From Thermoleophilia bacterium (GTDB taxonomy: Bacteria; Actinomycetota; Thermoleophilia; Miltoncostaeales; Miltoncostaeaceae): 60,334 nt of DNA. The stretch covers positions 1 to 60,334 of the forward strand of contig SHVE01000011.1 of NCBI GenBank assembly GCA_009694365.1, given 5' to 3'. The notes under the pieces are model-generated. The model was given only the letters and a program-made list of their open reading frames with translations, did not search any database and had not been told where the DNA came from. The position numbers were made by a program, and so were the translations under genes. This document shows, piece after piece, positions 27,654 through 35,959 of the stretch. Positions within the stretch are counted from its first letter, which is position 1. The number at the start of each line of letters is the position of its first letter.

Positions 27654-28151
27654 ATGCCCGAGCTGCCGCCCCCTGCCGATACCGACCGGAACTACGTCGC
27701 CGTGTTCGACACCTCCGCCGGTGAGATCCGATGCGAGCTGTTTGCCGCTGACTCCCCGCAAACCGTGGGGAACTTTGTCGGCCTCGCCGAGGCGGGCTAC
27801 TACGACGGCCTGATCTTCCACCGCATCATCCCGAACTTCATGATCCAAGGCGGATGCCCCGACGGTCGCGGAACCGGTGGACCCGGCTACAACTTCGCCG
27901 ACGAGTTCAACGCCCACGCGCTGGTCAAAGGGAGCCTCGCCATGGCGAACGCCGGTCGGAACACCAACGGGTCCCAGTTCTTCATCGTCACCGCCGAGGC
28001 CACTCCGTGGCTCGACGGGAAGCACACCAACTTCGGTCGCGTCGTCGGTGGTCAGGACGTGGTGGACGCGCTCGGTGCGACTGCCACCGGCGCGAACGAC
28101 AAGCCGGTTCAGGACCAGCGGCTCAACTCGATCACGATCGAGGTCTCCTAG
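27654..28151 (+). CDS. peptidyl-prolyl cis-trans isomerase, cyclophilin type
   Basis: 165 residues, no signal peptide, so cytoplasmic. Cyclophilin core: FDTSAGEIRCELFAADSPQTVGNFVGLAE, YDGLIFHRIIPNFMIQGG with the catalytic Arg, NTNGSQFFIVT and LDGKHTNFGRVVGGQDVVDAL. It speeds prolyl isomerisation in folding. Starts at ATG 27654; the GTG at 27627 overlaps the promoter and is rejected. Confidence 0.95.
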   Translation: MPELPPPADTDRNYVAVFDTSAGEIRCELFAADSPQTVGNFVGLAEAGYYDGLIFHRIIPNFMIQGGCPDGRGTGGPGYNFADEFNAHALVKGSLAMANAGRNTNGSQFFIVTAEATPWLDGKHTNFGRVVGGQDVVDALGATATGANDKPVQDQRLNSITIEVS

Positions 28152-28157
28152 CACGAT

Positions 28158-28192
28158 CGGGAACCCCGCGCCACTTCCGGCGCAGGGTCCCG
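28158..28192 (+). terminator. GC-rich stem-loop after the cyclophilin gene
   Basis: The arms at about 28158-28172 and 28179-28192 pair as CGGG..CCC..GCGCC with GGCGC..GGG..CCCG around loop ACTTCC, with one or two bulged bases. It begins 7 bases after the stop. No U-tract follows, so it would be a weak intrinsic terminator or a processing/stability hairpin before rpoD. Confidence 0.5.
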
Positions 28193-28234
28193 ACGCTCTA
28201 GGATTACATTGATGGCGACCCCCAGCGGAGACCG

Positions 28235-29320
28235 ATGACCACCTCACTCACGCAACTGGCGGAACTCATCGACCACGGTGAGTTCCGCGTACTCCTGCAC
28301 CGCGGTCAGGAGGTCGGCTTCCTCTCAATCGAGGACGTCGCGGACATGCTCGACGCCCTCGGTGTGGACGCCAGCTTGGCCGAGAACATCTACCAACAGC
28401 TCGACGAGGCGGGGATCGACCTCCTCGAACCCGCCGAGGCCACGTCGCGCATGGCCGAGATCGCCGACCAGGCTGACCGGCCCCGACGCCAGACGACGGT
28501 GGAGCAGACCACCGACGCCCTGCAGTTGTTCCTCAAGGACATCGGCCGGGTGCCACTGCTCACCGCCGCGCAGGAAGTGGACCTCGCCAAGCGCATCGAG
28601 TCGGGTGACCAGACGGCGAAGACGCAGATGGTCGAGGCGAACCTCCGCCTTGTCGTGTCCATCGCCAAGGGGTACCGCGGACGCGGACTGCCCTTTCTCG
28701 ATCTGATCCAGGAAGGGACCCTCGGACTGGTGCGGGCCGTGGAGAAATTCGATTGGCGCCGGGGGTTCAAGTTCTCGACGTACGCCACGTGGTGGATCCG
28801 CCAAGCGGTCACCCGCGCACTCGCCGACAAGGGTCGCACCATCCGCATCCCGGTCCACGTCGTGGAGAAGCTCAACCAGATCAGCCGCGCCGAACGCACC
28901 CTCGTGGGCCAGTTGGGGCGCGAGCCCACCGCCGAGGAGATCGGTGCCGTCGCCGGCCTCCCCGCCGCCGAGGTGGAAGACATCCTGCGTAGCGCCCAGC
29001 CGATCGTGTCGCTCGAGAAGCCGGTCGGCGAAGACGAGGAGTCCGAGTTCGGGCGCTTCCTCGCCGACGAGACCAGTATCGCCCCGGATCTCGCTGCGGA
29101 GCAGTCCCTCCGGGACGAGGCGCTTCACGACGTACTCGACCAACTGTCCTATCGGGAACGCCGGGTCTTGGAGCTCCGCTACGGACTCGGTGGCGAGAAG
29201 CCGCGCACGCTCGATGAACTCGGTCGCATGTTCAACGTCACCCGCGAGCGCATCCGGCAGGTCGAGCACCAGTCGCTGCAGAAGTTGTCGGGTATGACGG
29301 AGGCCAGCCGCCTCTCGTAG
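28235..29320 (+). CDS. rpoD: RNA polymerase primary sigma factor
   Basis: 361 residues of a group 1/2 sigma-70 protein: an N-terminal region 1.1-like domain (to ~85), region 1.2 (LFLKDIGRVPLLTAAQEVDLAKRI), region 2 (NLRLVVSIAKGYRGRGLPFLDLIQEG, KFSTYATWWIRQAV), region 3 and region 4 (ELGRMFNVTRERIRQVEHQ). The complete regions support a housekeeping sigma factor. GGAG lies 5 bases before the ATG. No second sigma gene is in the window. Confidence 0.93.
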   Translation: MTTSLTQLAELIDHGEFRVLLHRGQEVGFLSIEDVADMLDALGVDASLAENIYQQLDEAGIDLLEPAEATSRMAEIADQADRPRRQTTVEQTTDALQLFLKDIGRVPLLTAAQEVDLAKRIESGDQTAKTQMVEANLRLVVSIAKGYRGRGLPFLDLIQEGTLGLVRAVEKFDWRRGFKFSTYATWWIRQAVTRALADKGRTIRIPVHVVEKLNQISRAERTLVGQLGREPTAEEIGAVAGLPAAEVEDILRSAQPIVSLEKPVGEDEESEFGRFLADETSIAPDLAAEQSLRDEALHDVLDQLSYRERRVLELRYGLGGEKPRTLDELGRMFNVTRERIRQVEHQSLQKLSGMTEASRLS

Positions 29321-29347
29321 TTCCGTAGGGCCGCCACCGACGCCACC

Positions 29348-29908
29348 TCAGTTGAGGAGCGGATCCTCCGGGGCGTTCGCCATCAGGCGATACGAACCAC
29401 CCGCGCGACGTAGAACCTCTCGCCAGAGACCGTCCGGATCCGCCGTGAATACGTCATCCGCGTGGGGCGCGACGTCGATCCAGGTGTCGTGGTCGATCTC
29501 GAACTCCAACTGCCCCCCACCCCATCCGGCGTACCCCCCGAACGCACGGGCACGACGGAGGCCCGGGTCACGGCCATCCTCAAGCGATTCCGGGTCGAGG
29601 ATCCCCACCGACCCGAACGCGATGGCGCCAGGCACGTCGGTGTCGAGGAACTCGGCGAGAACGATGATTGTGCCCGGCTGTACCGGTCCCCCCCGATGAA
29701 GCGGCGAGCCCTCAGTGACCACGGACGCAAGGGGTTCGGGCAGGGAATCCCCCGCCGGAAGTTGCATCGGTTGGTTCAGAACAATGCCGAGGGCGCCTTC
29801 CTCGGCATGCGTCAAGACGAGAATCACGGCCCGATGGAAGTTCGGGTCGTCGTCCAGATGGGGGGCGGCGAGGAGAAGTCGTCCCCGCCGCCAGCGAAGC
29901 GCGCTCAC
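29348..29908 (-). CDS. yqgE: YqgE/AlgH family protein
   Basis: 186 residues from GTG 29906-29908. It has the YqgE start GRLLLAAPHLDDDPNF, RAVILVLTHAEEGALGIVLNQP, the LHRGGPVQPG turn and FGGYAGWGGGQLEFEI, which are the conserved family blocks. Function is not established in the family. The frame extends upstream to 29980, but those residues are not conserved. It converges with rpoD. Confidence 0.9.
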   Translation of the reverse strand: MSALRWRRGRLLLAAPHLDDDPNFHRAVILVLTHAEEGALGIVLNQPMQLPAGDSLPEPLASVVTEGSPLHRGGPVQPGTIIVLAEFLDTDVPGAIAFGSVGILDPESLEDGRDPGLRRARAFGGYAGWGGGQLEFEIDHDTWIDVAPHADDVFTADPDGLWREVLRRAGGSYRLMANAPEDPLLN

Positions 29909-29924
29909 AAGGAGCGCGCCGAGG

Positions 29925-30164
29925 TCAGTGTGCGGCGCTCCGCCGGCGCGAGGACACCGTGTTGTAGACGCCACCCACAACGATGAGCACGACGCCGACG
30001 AGGAGACCGGCCCAGAACACGCCGTAGTGCCCCCAGAGTTCCTTCCCGGAGTCGTGAACCGCGAATCCGATCTGGAACCAGATGAGACCGATCACAATGA
30101 AGAGGCCGCCGAGCGTGAATGGCCAGACCTGCGGGAGACCCCGGTCGTTCGTCGTGTGAGCCAC
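29925..30164 (-). CDS. small two-helix membrane protein
   Basis: 79 residues from GTG 30162-30164, with GGAGG shortly upstream. Two hydrophobic helices: TLGGLFIVIGLIWFQIGFAV and YGVFWAGLLVGVVLIVVGGV, ending in a basic tail SSRRRS. Both ends probably face the cytoplasm. Unrecognised; likely cotranscribed with yqgE. Confidence 0.7.
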   Translation of the reverse strand: MAHTTNDRGLPQVWPFTLGGLFIVIGLIWFQIGFAVHDSGKELWGHYGVFWAGLLVGVVLIVVGGVYNTVSSRRRSAAH

Positions 30165-30254
30165 TTGGTCCTCCGTTACGGTCGCCTACTGAACGGGGCG
30201 AGGCTACCACGGCATGTGGCGGGCATCCGGCGCGCGGTGGGGCGAAGTACCCGC

Positions 30255-30917
30255 CTACTGGGGCGGATCGTCCCCCGAGGAGATCGCTCGGGCGGCCCGG
30301 CGCTCCCGGGCGTCCACGGCGAAGTGGCCGCCCGCTGAGGAATACAGCCGGGCGGGGCGCCCCCGCCCCTCGGAACGCACGTGTCCGGAGTCCGCAACCA
30401 CTCCGGCACCGAGCACGTCCCGACGGAAATTCCGTGAATCGAGCCGACGACCCAACAGGACCTCATAGACCGTCTGGATCTCACCGAGGGTGAACAAATC
30501 GGGAAGGAGGTTGACGGCGACCGGCGCGTACGTCGTTTTCGCGCGCAGGCGAGCGAGGCCGTACCCCACAACGGCCGACTCACCCTTCCCCATGGTGGGT
30601 AGGTCGTCGAACGGGAACCACCGGACCTCCACCACATCCGGTCCCGGGGACAACGGATGCCGACTCCAGTCGATCAGCGCGAGGTACGCAACCGCGACCT
30701 CGTGCCCATCTCCGTCGAATGTGTAGAGCTGCTCCATCGCCACACCCCGGAGTCCGGCACCAGTCTCGAGGGCGCAGTGCGCCGCGTGGTCGAGGCCGCC
30801 ATCGTCGGCCGGAACCGCACCGGGCAAGATCCAGATGCCCCCTGAACGGCGGGCGAGGAGGACCTGAAGCCGGCCATCGCGCACGGTGAAAACGGCAACC
30901 TCCACGTGCACCCTCAT
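30255..30917 (-). CDS. NrtR-like transcriptional regulator: Nudix domain plus winged helix
   Basis: 220 residues from ATG 30915-30917, which overlaps the upstream gene's TGA (ATGA). The N-terminal Nudix fold begins VEVAVFTVRDGRLQVLLARR. The Nudix box is degenerate: in the GAVPADDGG...HCALETGAGL stretch the catalytic REUXEE core reads HCALET, so pyrophosphatase activity is unlikely. The C-terminal part LLPDLFTLGEIQTVYEVLLGR and SRNFRRDVLGAGVV...GRGRPARLY is the winged helix-turn-helix of NrtR regulators, which sense ADP-ribose or related ligands. Target genes are not evident here. Confidence 0.8.
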   Translation of the reverse strand: MRVHVEVAVFTVRDGRLQVLLARRSGGIWILPGAVPADDGGLDHAAHCALETGAGLRGVAMEQLYTFDGDGHEVAVAYLALIDWSRHPLSPGPDVVEVRWFPFDDLPTMGKGESAVVGYGLARLRAKTTYAPVAVNLLPDLFTLGEIQTVYEVLLGRRLDSRNFRRDVLGAGVVADSGHVRSEGRGRPARLYSSAGGHFAVDARERRAARAISSGDDPPQ

Positions 30918-31831
30918 GCGGCGACCTTCGCCTCGCGCTCGGCCATGACCATGAGCCCGTCCATGTTGTTGTCGTACCAGCCGAATGCCAGCCACCGGAT
31001 ACGGGCCTCGGGAGTCGCGAGCGCGGAATCTGGTGGCCAGGCGGCGTCCACGGCCGACCGCAGGGCACCGCGGTCACCCGGGGCGCGAGCATGGGACTGT
31101 CGAGCGGCTTCCCCCATCGCCGATTGGGCGCGCCGACCGAGATCGATGGCCGCACCCGGGTCCCCGGCGTCACCGAAATGACTCAGGTAGATCACGGTCG
31201 GCGAGATCTGATCGAAGGTGTCAAGCGTGTCCACGGCGGCGACCACGTCGAACTCGGGCGGCGGGAGGGATGGGTAGATCGCACCGCCACCCATTGTCGC
31301 CCCCACGGCGTCACCCGCGAACAACACACCCCGTGACTCATCCAGAAGGGCCATGTGGTGCCGTGCATGCCCGGGAGCCCAGACCACCCGAAGGGTCCGG
31401 CCCGGTCCGATCGGTATCCCGTGGCCGTCGTCGGCCGCGATGATCCGGTGCTCGTCCACCGGAGTGAGGCCTCCGATCGTAGCCGCGAGGCGCCCGTAAA
31501 TGACATGCGTGCCGTGAACGAGGCGTGCGGGGTCCACCAAGTGACGCACTCCGCGGGGGTGCACGACGATTGACGCCTTGGGGAAGACACGGGCGAGATC
31601 GCCCACCGCGCCGCAGTGATCGAGGTGGACGTGGGTGAGCACCAGCCATGCCAACTCATCGGGCGCGATACCGGCATTCGCGACCGCCGCCCGGACCGTT
31701 TCGGTGCTCGTCTGGGTCCCGCAGTCGATCAGAGCGGGCTGATCGCCCGGAATGAGGTGGACCCCGGTCATTCCGGACACGCCACCGAGAAGGGTGTCAA
31801 TCTGAATGATGTCACCGGGATGTACGTCCAT
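30914..31831 (-). CDS. metallo-beta-lactamase-fold hydrolase
   Basis: 305 residues from ATG 31829-31831. Metal-binding motif THVHLDHCGA (HxHxDH) near residue 68, a later GHARHHMAL His and LFAGDAVGA Asp, which complete the binuclear site. The C-terminal ~90 residues are helical and less conserved. Similar proteins are glyoxalase II-like or other thioesterases; the substrate is unknown. It shares a 29-base divergent gap with rpiA and is coupled to the regulator gene. Confidence 0.82.
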   Translation of the reverse strand: MDVHPGDIIQIDTLLGGVSGMTGVHLIPGDQPALIDCGTQTSTETVRAAVANAGIAPDELAWLVLTHVHLDHCGAVGDLARVFPKASIVVHPRGVRHLVDPARLVHGTHVIYGRLAATIGGLTPVDEHRIIAADDGHGIPIGPGRTLRVVWAPGHARHHMALLDESRGVLFAGDAVGATMGGGAIYPSLPPPEFDVVAAVDTLDTFDQISPTVIYLSHFGDAGDPGAAIDLGRRAQSAMGEAARQSHARAPGDRGALRSAVDAAWPPDSALATPEARIRWLAFGWYDNNMDGLMVMAEREAKVAA

Positions 31832-31859
31832 CCGTGCGAGTCTCGCATACCCTTGATGC

Positions 31860-32519
31860 ATGGCGAACACGAGAGAGGCCGCGTGGGCCGCCGCAGGCGC
31901 TGCCTGCGCCAACCTGGTGGAAGACGGAATGCGGGTCGGTCTCGGCACGGGACGCGCGGCCACGGCCGCGATCGTGGCTCTCGGCGCGCGGGTGCGGTCT
32001 GAGGGACTCCGTGTGGTGGGCGTCCCCACCTCACCACGCAGCGCGGAGCTGGCGGTTACGGCCGGGCTTACGATGGGCGTCCTCGACGACCCGCTTGACT
32101 TGGCCTTCGACGGGGCGGACGCCATCGATGCACGCGGCCTGTGTGTCAAAGGGGCGGGTGGCGCGATGGTGCGCGAGCGGATCGTCGCCATGTCGGCACC
32201 ACGCTTTATCGTCTTGGTGGATCCCCCGAAGATGGTCGCGTCGCTCGACGAGTGGGGCATCCTTCCCATCGCGGTCGTTCCGTTCGCGGCGAACACCGTG
32301 ATCCGGGCGCTCGGCACGTTCGCACCCACGCGCAGGGATTCCCTGAGCGACGACGGACTGGTTCTGCTCGACCTTCGCCTTCCCCCCAGATCGGACTGGG
32401 CGGCCGTAGCGGACGAAATCCGCCGGGTTCCGGGGGTCATCGACCACGGCCTGTTCCGCCTCGTCCTCGCGGACGTGTTCATCGGCCACCCGGACGGATC
32501 GGTGGCCACCGCCGCGTGA
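31860..32519 (+). CDS. rpiA: ribose-5-phosphate isomerase A
   Basis: 219 residues: GMRVGLGTGRAATAAI phosphate loop, a PTSPRSAELA segment, FDGADAID containing the catalytic Asp pair region, KGAGGAMVRERI with the catalytic Lys and Glu. It interconverts ribose-5-phosphate and ribulose-5-phosphate. The usual DGADE is DGADA, a mild variation. The stop overlaps the murT GTG as GTGA. Confidence 0.92.
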   Translation: MANTREAAWAAAGAACANLVEDGMRVGLGTGRAATAAIVALGARVRSEGLRVVGVPTSPRSAELAVTAGLTMGVLDDPLDLAFDGADAIDARGLCVKGAGGAMVRERIVAMSAPRFIVLVDPPKMVASLDEWGILPIAVVPFAANTVIRALGTFAPTRRDSLSDDGLVLLDLRLPPRSDWAAVADEIRRVPGVIDHGLFRLVLADVFIGHPDGSVATAA

Positions 32520-33904
32520 GCCTGCTGGCCCGAGGATCCGCCGGACTTGCGCGTGCCGCCGGACGGGTATCACGGGCGCTCGGCCGGGGGGGCGGCACGA
32601 CCGTGCCGGGAGTCGTCTTGCTCCGACTCAATCCCGGTGCCGTGCGGACCCTCGCCGCCGACCTCGTGGACGGCAGCATCCTTGTCTCCGCGACCAACGG
32701 CAAGACGACAACGACGCGCCTCATCGCCGGGGCGTTGCGGGCCGACGGCCGTTGCGTGGTGACCAACGCGGCGGGGGCGAACCTCCTCACTGGAGTTGCC
32801 GCCGCCCTCGCAAACCACCGTGACGGCGCTGGGGCGGCGGGCACCGGGGTCTTCGAATGCGACGAGGCGGCGCTCCCGGCCATCGCCGACACGGTTCGCC
32901 CGCGCGCGGTTGTGCTTATGAATCTCTTCCGTGACCAGTTGGATCGCCACGGCGAACTCGAAGCGATCGGGGGACGTTGGGAAACGATGATCGCCGGGTT
33001 CGCGGCCGCGCCGGGCCCCACCCTCGTGCTCTGCGCCGACGACCCCCTTGTCGCCGCTCTCCCCCGCCCGGATTCCCGGGTCGTGTGGTTTGGGATCGAC
33101 GACCCCGCGGTCTCCGGGTCGCACCTGTCTCACTCCGCCGACTCCACTCGTTGCCGCATCTGCTCGGCGGCCCTCGTGTACGACCACATCTGGATCGGCC
33201 ACCTCGGTGCATGGCGGTGCCCGTCGTGCGAATCGACTCGCCCCCCGCGTGACGTGTCCGTGATCCACGCCGGACTCACCGGAGGGCGTGGGGCCAATCC
33301 GATTATCCGCACCCCCGAGGGCGAGGTCCAGATCCATCTCACGCTCCCGGGACTCCACAACGTGCTGAACGCGGCCGCCGCGCTCGCTGGCGCGATCGCC
33401 ATGGGCGTTTCCGCCGCGCGGGCCGCCGCCGCGATCTCTGAGGTCCCGGCGGCCTTCGGGCGCGCGGAACGGGTGACCGTGGATGATCACGAGGTCGTCC
33501 TGCTCTTGGCCAAGAACCCGACCGGCACGAACGAGAACGTGCGAACGCTTCTTCTGGACGACGGTGATCACGACATCCTGGTCGCACTCAATGACCAGAT
33601 CGCCGACGGGCGTGACGTGTCGTGGATCTGGGATGTGGACTTCGAGCCCCTCCTTGCTCGCACGCGCCATATCACCGTCACGGGTGACCGCGCGCACGAC
33701 CTCGCCCTGCGGTTCAAGTACGCAGGAATGGCCCCGGACTCCCTCCACGTCGAGCCCGACCCCGGCCGTGCGCTAGACGTGGCGCTCGGTGCCCTGTCGC
33801 CCGGCGGTACCCTTACGGTTTTCCCCACCTACACCGCCATGCATCAGATCCGGGCGGCTCTTGTCGCACGGGGCGCTGCGACCCTCTCGTGGGATGAAGC
33901 CTGA
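32516..33904 (+). CDS. murT: lipid II isoglutaminyl synthase, MurT subunit
   Basis: 462 residues from GTG 32516. A Mur ligase ATP-binding loop SATNGKTTTTRLIAG, GVFECDEAALP and LMNLFRDQLDRHGEL, followed by a zinc-ribbon insertion (CRIC...CPSC) and a C-terminal DUF1727 domain. These are the hallmarks of MurT, which with GatD converts the D-Glu of lipid II to D-isoglutamine using ATP and glutamine-derived ammonia. Its last 87 bases are repeated, diverged, just downstream (33907-33993). Confidence 0.95.
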   Translation: MSLLARGSAGLARAAGRVSRALGRGGGTTVPGVVLLRLNPGAVRTLAADLVDGSILVSATNGKTTTTRLIAGALRADGRCVVTNAAGANLLTGVAAALANHRDGAGAAGTGVFECDEAALPAIADTVRPRAVVLMNLFRDQLDRHGELEAIGGRWETMIAGFAAAPGPTLVLCADDPLVAALPRPDSRVVWFGIDDPAVSGSHLSHSADSTRCRICSAALVYDHIWIGHLGAWRCPSCESTRPPRDVSVIHAGLTGGRGANPIIRTPEGEVQIHLTLPGLHNVLNAAAALAGAIAMGVSAARAAAAISEVPAAFGRAERVTVDDHEVVLLLAKNPTGTNENVRTLLLDDGDHDILVALNDQIADGRDVSWIWDVDFEPLLARTRHITVTGDRAHDLALRFKYAGMAPDSLHVEPDPGRALDVALGALSPGGTLTVFPTYTAMHQIRAALVARGAATLSWDEA

Positions 33905-33993
33905 TGGTCCTTCCCACCTACGCGGCCATGCATCAGATTCGGGCGGATCTCGTCGCACGCGGCGCTACGACCCTCGCCTGGGACGAGGCCTGA
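33818..33993. repeat. duplicated murT 3' end, 87 bases, diverged
   Basis: 33818-33904 (last 29 codons of murT with stop) and 33907-33993 align without gaps at 73 of 87 positions (84%). Most differences are synonymous third-base changes. The second copy reads VLPTYAAMHQIRADLVARG then ATTLAWDEA stop, against VFPTYTAMHQIRAALVARG then AATLSWDEA stop in murT. Both copies end in GCCTGATGG, so the second copy also leads straight into an ATG. Confidence 0.9.
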
Positions 33994-34757
33994 TGGTGGC
34001 CATCTCCCCGGCCCGGGGTTTCATCCAGGAGCACGTCCACTACGCGGACGATGCGGGGTTCTGGCAGGCCCACGCCGATCGCCTCGGGGGACTGGTGGTG
34101 GACCTCGGATCCGCCGCCGGGCGGGTGGCGATCCCCCTCGCCCTCGCGAATCATTCGGTGTGGGCAGTGGATGCCGACCCCGAGATGCTGTGCGTCCTTG
34201 AGGAACGCGCTCGGGTGGCCGGGGTGAGCCACCTCATCGAATGCCACGTCGGTGATCTCGCGCGTCCCACGCTGCCCCCGTCGGTGTCGCTCGTGATCAT
34301 CGCCATGAACACCCTTCAGGTACTTCACGACGAGCACGAGCACCTCACCTGTCTCACGGCGTGCGCCGCCGCGCTGCGGCCCGGGGGTGAGGTCATCCTG
34401 GATGTCGCCATGCCCGCCTTCGACGACGTCCTCCCCAACCTTGGAGTGGAGATCACCCAGTCGTCCTACCGTGACCCCGACACCGGGACACTGGTCACGC
34501 AATCGGCGGTCTACGAGTTCGCCGACCCCACATCAGGGACCCTTTCGTTCCGGATCATCATCGAACGCCACACCCCGGACGGCGACGAATCACGGGTTGA
34601 GCGGGTTCACCACGTCCACCTCTTCGCCCCCGAGGAGGTCCGCGCCCTCGCGCGGCGTTCCGGGCTCGACGTGCTTGACGTGCACGGGGGCTTTCAATGT
34701 GAACGCCTTTCCCCGGAATCCGAACGTCACGTTTACCGCCTTGGGATCGCCGAATGA
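33993..34757 (+). CDS. class I SAM-dependent methyltransferase, inserted between murT and gatD
   Basis: 254 residues from ATG 33993, which overlaps the TGA of the second murT tail. SAM-binding motif I is VVDLGSAAGRVAIPLA, followed by an acidic VDADPEM, then DLARPTLPPSVSLVIIAMNTLQV and a LRPGGEVILDV motif, all typical of class I methyltransferases. The acceptor cannot be told. Its stop overlaps the gatD ATG (ATGA), so it is cotranscribed with murT and gatD and could act on a cell wall precursor or related lipid; that is an inference from context only. Confidence 0.85.
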   Translation: MVAISPARGFIQEHVHYADDAGFWQAHADRLGGLVVDLGSAAGRVAIPLALANHSVWAVDADPEMLCVLEERARVAGVSHLIECHVGDLARPTLPPSVSLVIIAMNTLQVLHDEHEHLTCLTACAAALRPGGEVILDVAMPAFDDVLPNLGVEITQSSYRDPDTGTLVTQSAVYEFADPTSGTLSFRIIIERHTPDGDESRVERVHHVHLFAPEEVRALARRSGLDVLDVHGGFQCERLSPESERHVYRLGIAE

Positions 34758-35536
34758 CCGTTCCCCACGCGATCGTCCGCTTGTGCCACCTCTACCCCGG
34801 AGAGATGAACATCTACGCCGACCGGGGCAACATCGCCGTGCTCCGCAGCCGACTCGAATGGCGCGGACTCGCACTCGACGTGACGCCCTGCGGCATCGGC
34901 GACGAGGTTACACCCGGTTTTCATGACATCTATTACCTCGGTGGCGGGCAAGATCGTGATCAGGCGGTCGTTGCCGCCGACCTCTCCGGGACGAAGGGTG
35001 CGGCGATCCGATCGGCGATCGAAGATGGCGCGGCTCTTCTCGCCGTGTGCGGCGGGTTCCAACTGGCGGGACATGGCTACGTGGGTGGGGACGGATCGTC
35101 CATGCCCGGATTCGGCGTCTTTGACGCCGAGACGGTGGCCGAAAACGGTCGGCTCGTCGGCGATGTGTTGATCCAGGCCACCTTGGCTGGTGACCACCAA
35201 CGGGTCACCGGATTCGAGAACCACGCCGGTCGGACGCATTTAGCCGCAGGCTGCACCCCATTTGGCCAGGTGGTTGCGGGCCACGGGAACGACGGCCACA
35301 GCGGGGTCGAGGGCGCCACCCGGCTCCGAGCAATCGGCACCTATCTCCACGGGCCCCTCCTCCCGCGCAACCCATGGGTCGCCGACACACTTCTGTCGTG
35401 GGCCCTCGCGCACCGGACCGGCGAAACGGTTCCCCTTACACCGTTGAATGACTCCCTCGAGATGGCCGCCCATGAGGTGTCCGTGGGCCGGGCACGCGGA
35501 GATCGGACCGAAGGTCGGATGGGACGCCGGGCTTAG
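34754..35536 (+). CDS. gatD: lipid II isoglutaminyl synthase, GatD glutamine amidotransferase subunit
   Basis: 260 residues, CobB/CobQ-type amidotransferase: [30 protein letters not shown], and the nucleophile in [11 protein letters not shown] with the catalytic His near [13 protein letters not shown]. It supplies ammonia to MurT. The Cys and His are both present, so it is likely active. It overlaps the methyltransferase by 4 bases at the start and converges with dut, sharing 4 bases at the end. Confidence 0.95.
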   Translation: MTVPHAIVRLCHLYPGEMNIYADRGNIAVLRSRLEWRGLALDVTPCGIGDEVTPGFHDIYYLGGGQDRDQAVVAADLSGTKGAAIRSAIEDGAALLAVCGGFQLAGHGYVGGDGSSMPGFGVFDAETVAENGRLVGDVLIQATLAGDHQRVTGFENHAGRTHLAAGCTPFGQVVAGHGNDGHSGVEGATRLRAIGTYLHGPLLPRNPWVADTLLSWALAHRTGETVPLTPLNDSLEMAAHEVSVGRARGDRTEGRMGRRA

Positions 35537-35943
35537 CGACCCGTCGAACCGAATCCCCCCTCGCCCCGGGGCGTCGCGCCGGGAAGGTCGTCCACTTCCA
35601 TCGCCGCGACCAGCGCCACCGGCACGATTACCAGCTGGGCGATGCGGTCGCCACGAGCGATGGTCACCGGAGACTCGCCGAGATTGATGAGGATCACCTT
35701 CACTTCGCCCCGGTAGCCCGCGTCGATGAGTCCCGGAGCGTTGGCCACCGTCAGGCCCATCTTCAGCGCGTTGCCCGACCGGGGAACGATCAGCCCGGCC
35801 ATCCCCTCAGGAATGGCCACCGCCCATCCGGTGGGAACTGCGACCCGCATGCCCGGGGTGAGAACCACATCCTCACATGATCCGAGGTCGAGCCCGGCGT
35901 CCCCCGGATGCGCCCGAACCGGCAGGACAGCCTCCGGGCGCAT
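35533..35943 (-). CDS. dut: deoxyuridine 5'-triphosphate nucleotidohydrolase
   Basis: 136 residues, trimeric dUTPase: [12 protein letters not shown] (motif I), [12 protein letters not shown] (motif III region with the conserved Ser), [21 protein letters not shown] and the C-terminal flexible motif [11 protein letters not shown] that closes over the substrate. It hydrolyses dUTP to dUMP. The ATG is 17 bases after the dapL stop on the same strand. Confidence 0.95.
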   Translation of the reverse strand: MRPEAVLPVRAHPGDAGLDLGSCEDVVLTPGMRVAVPTGWAVAIPEGMAGLIVPRSGNALKMGLTVANAPGLIDAGYRGEVKVILINLGESPVTIARGDRIAQLVIVPVALVAAMEVDDLPGATPRGEGGFGSTGR

Positions 35944-35959
35944 CCGAAAGAACGGGATC

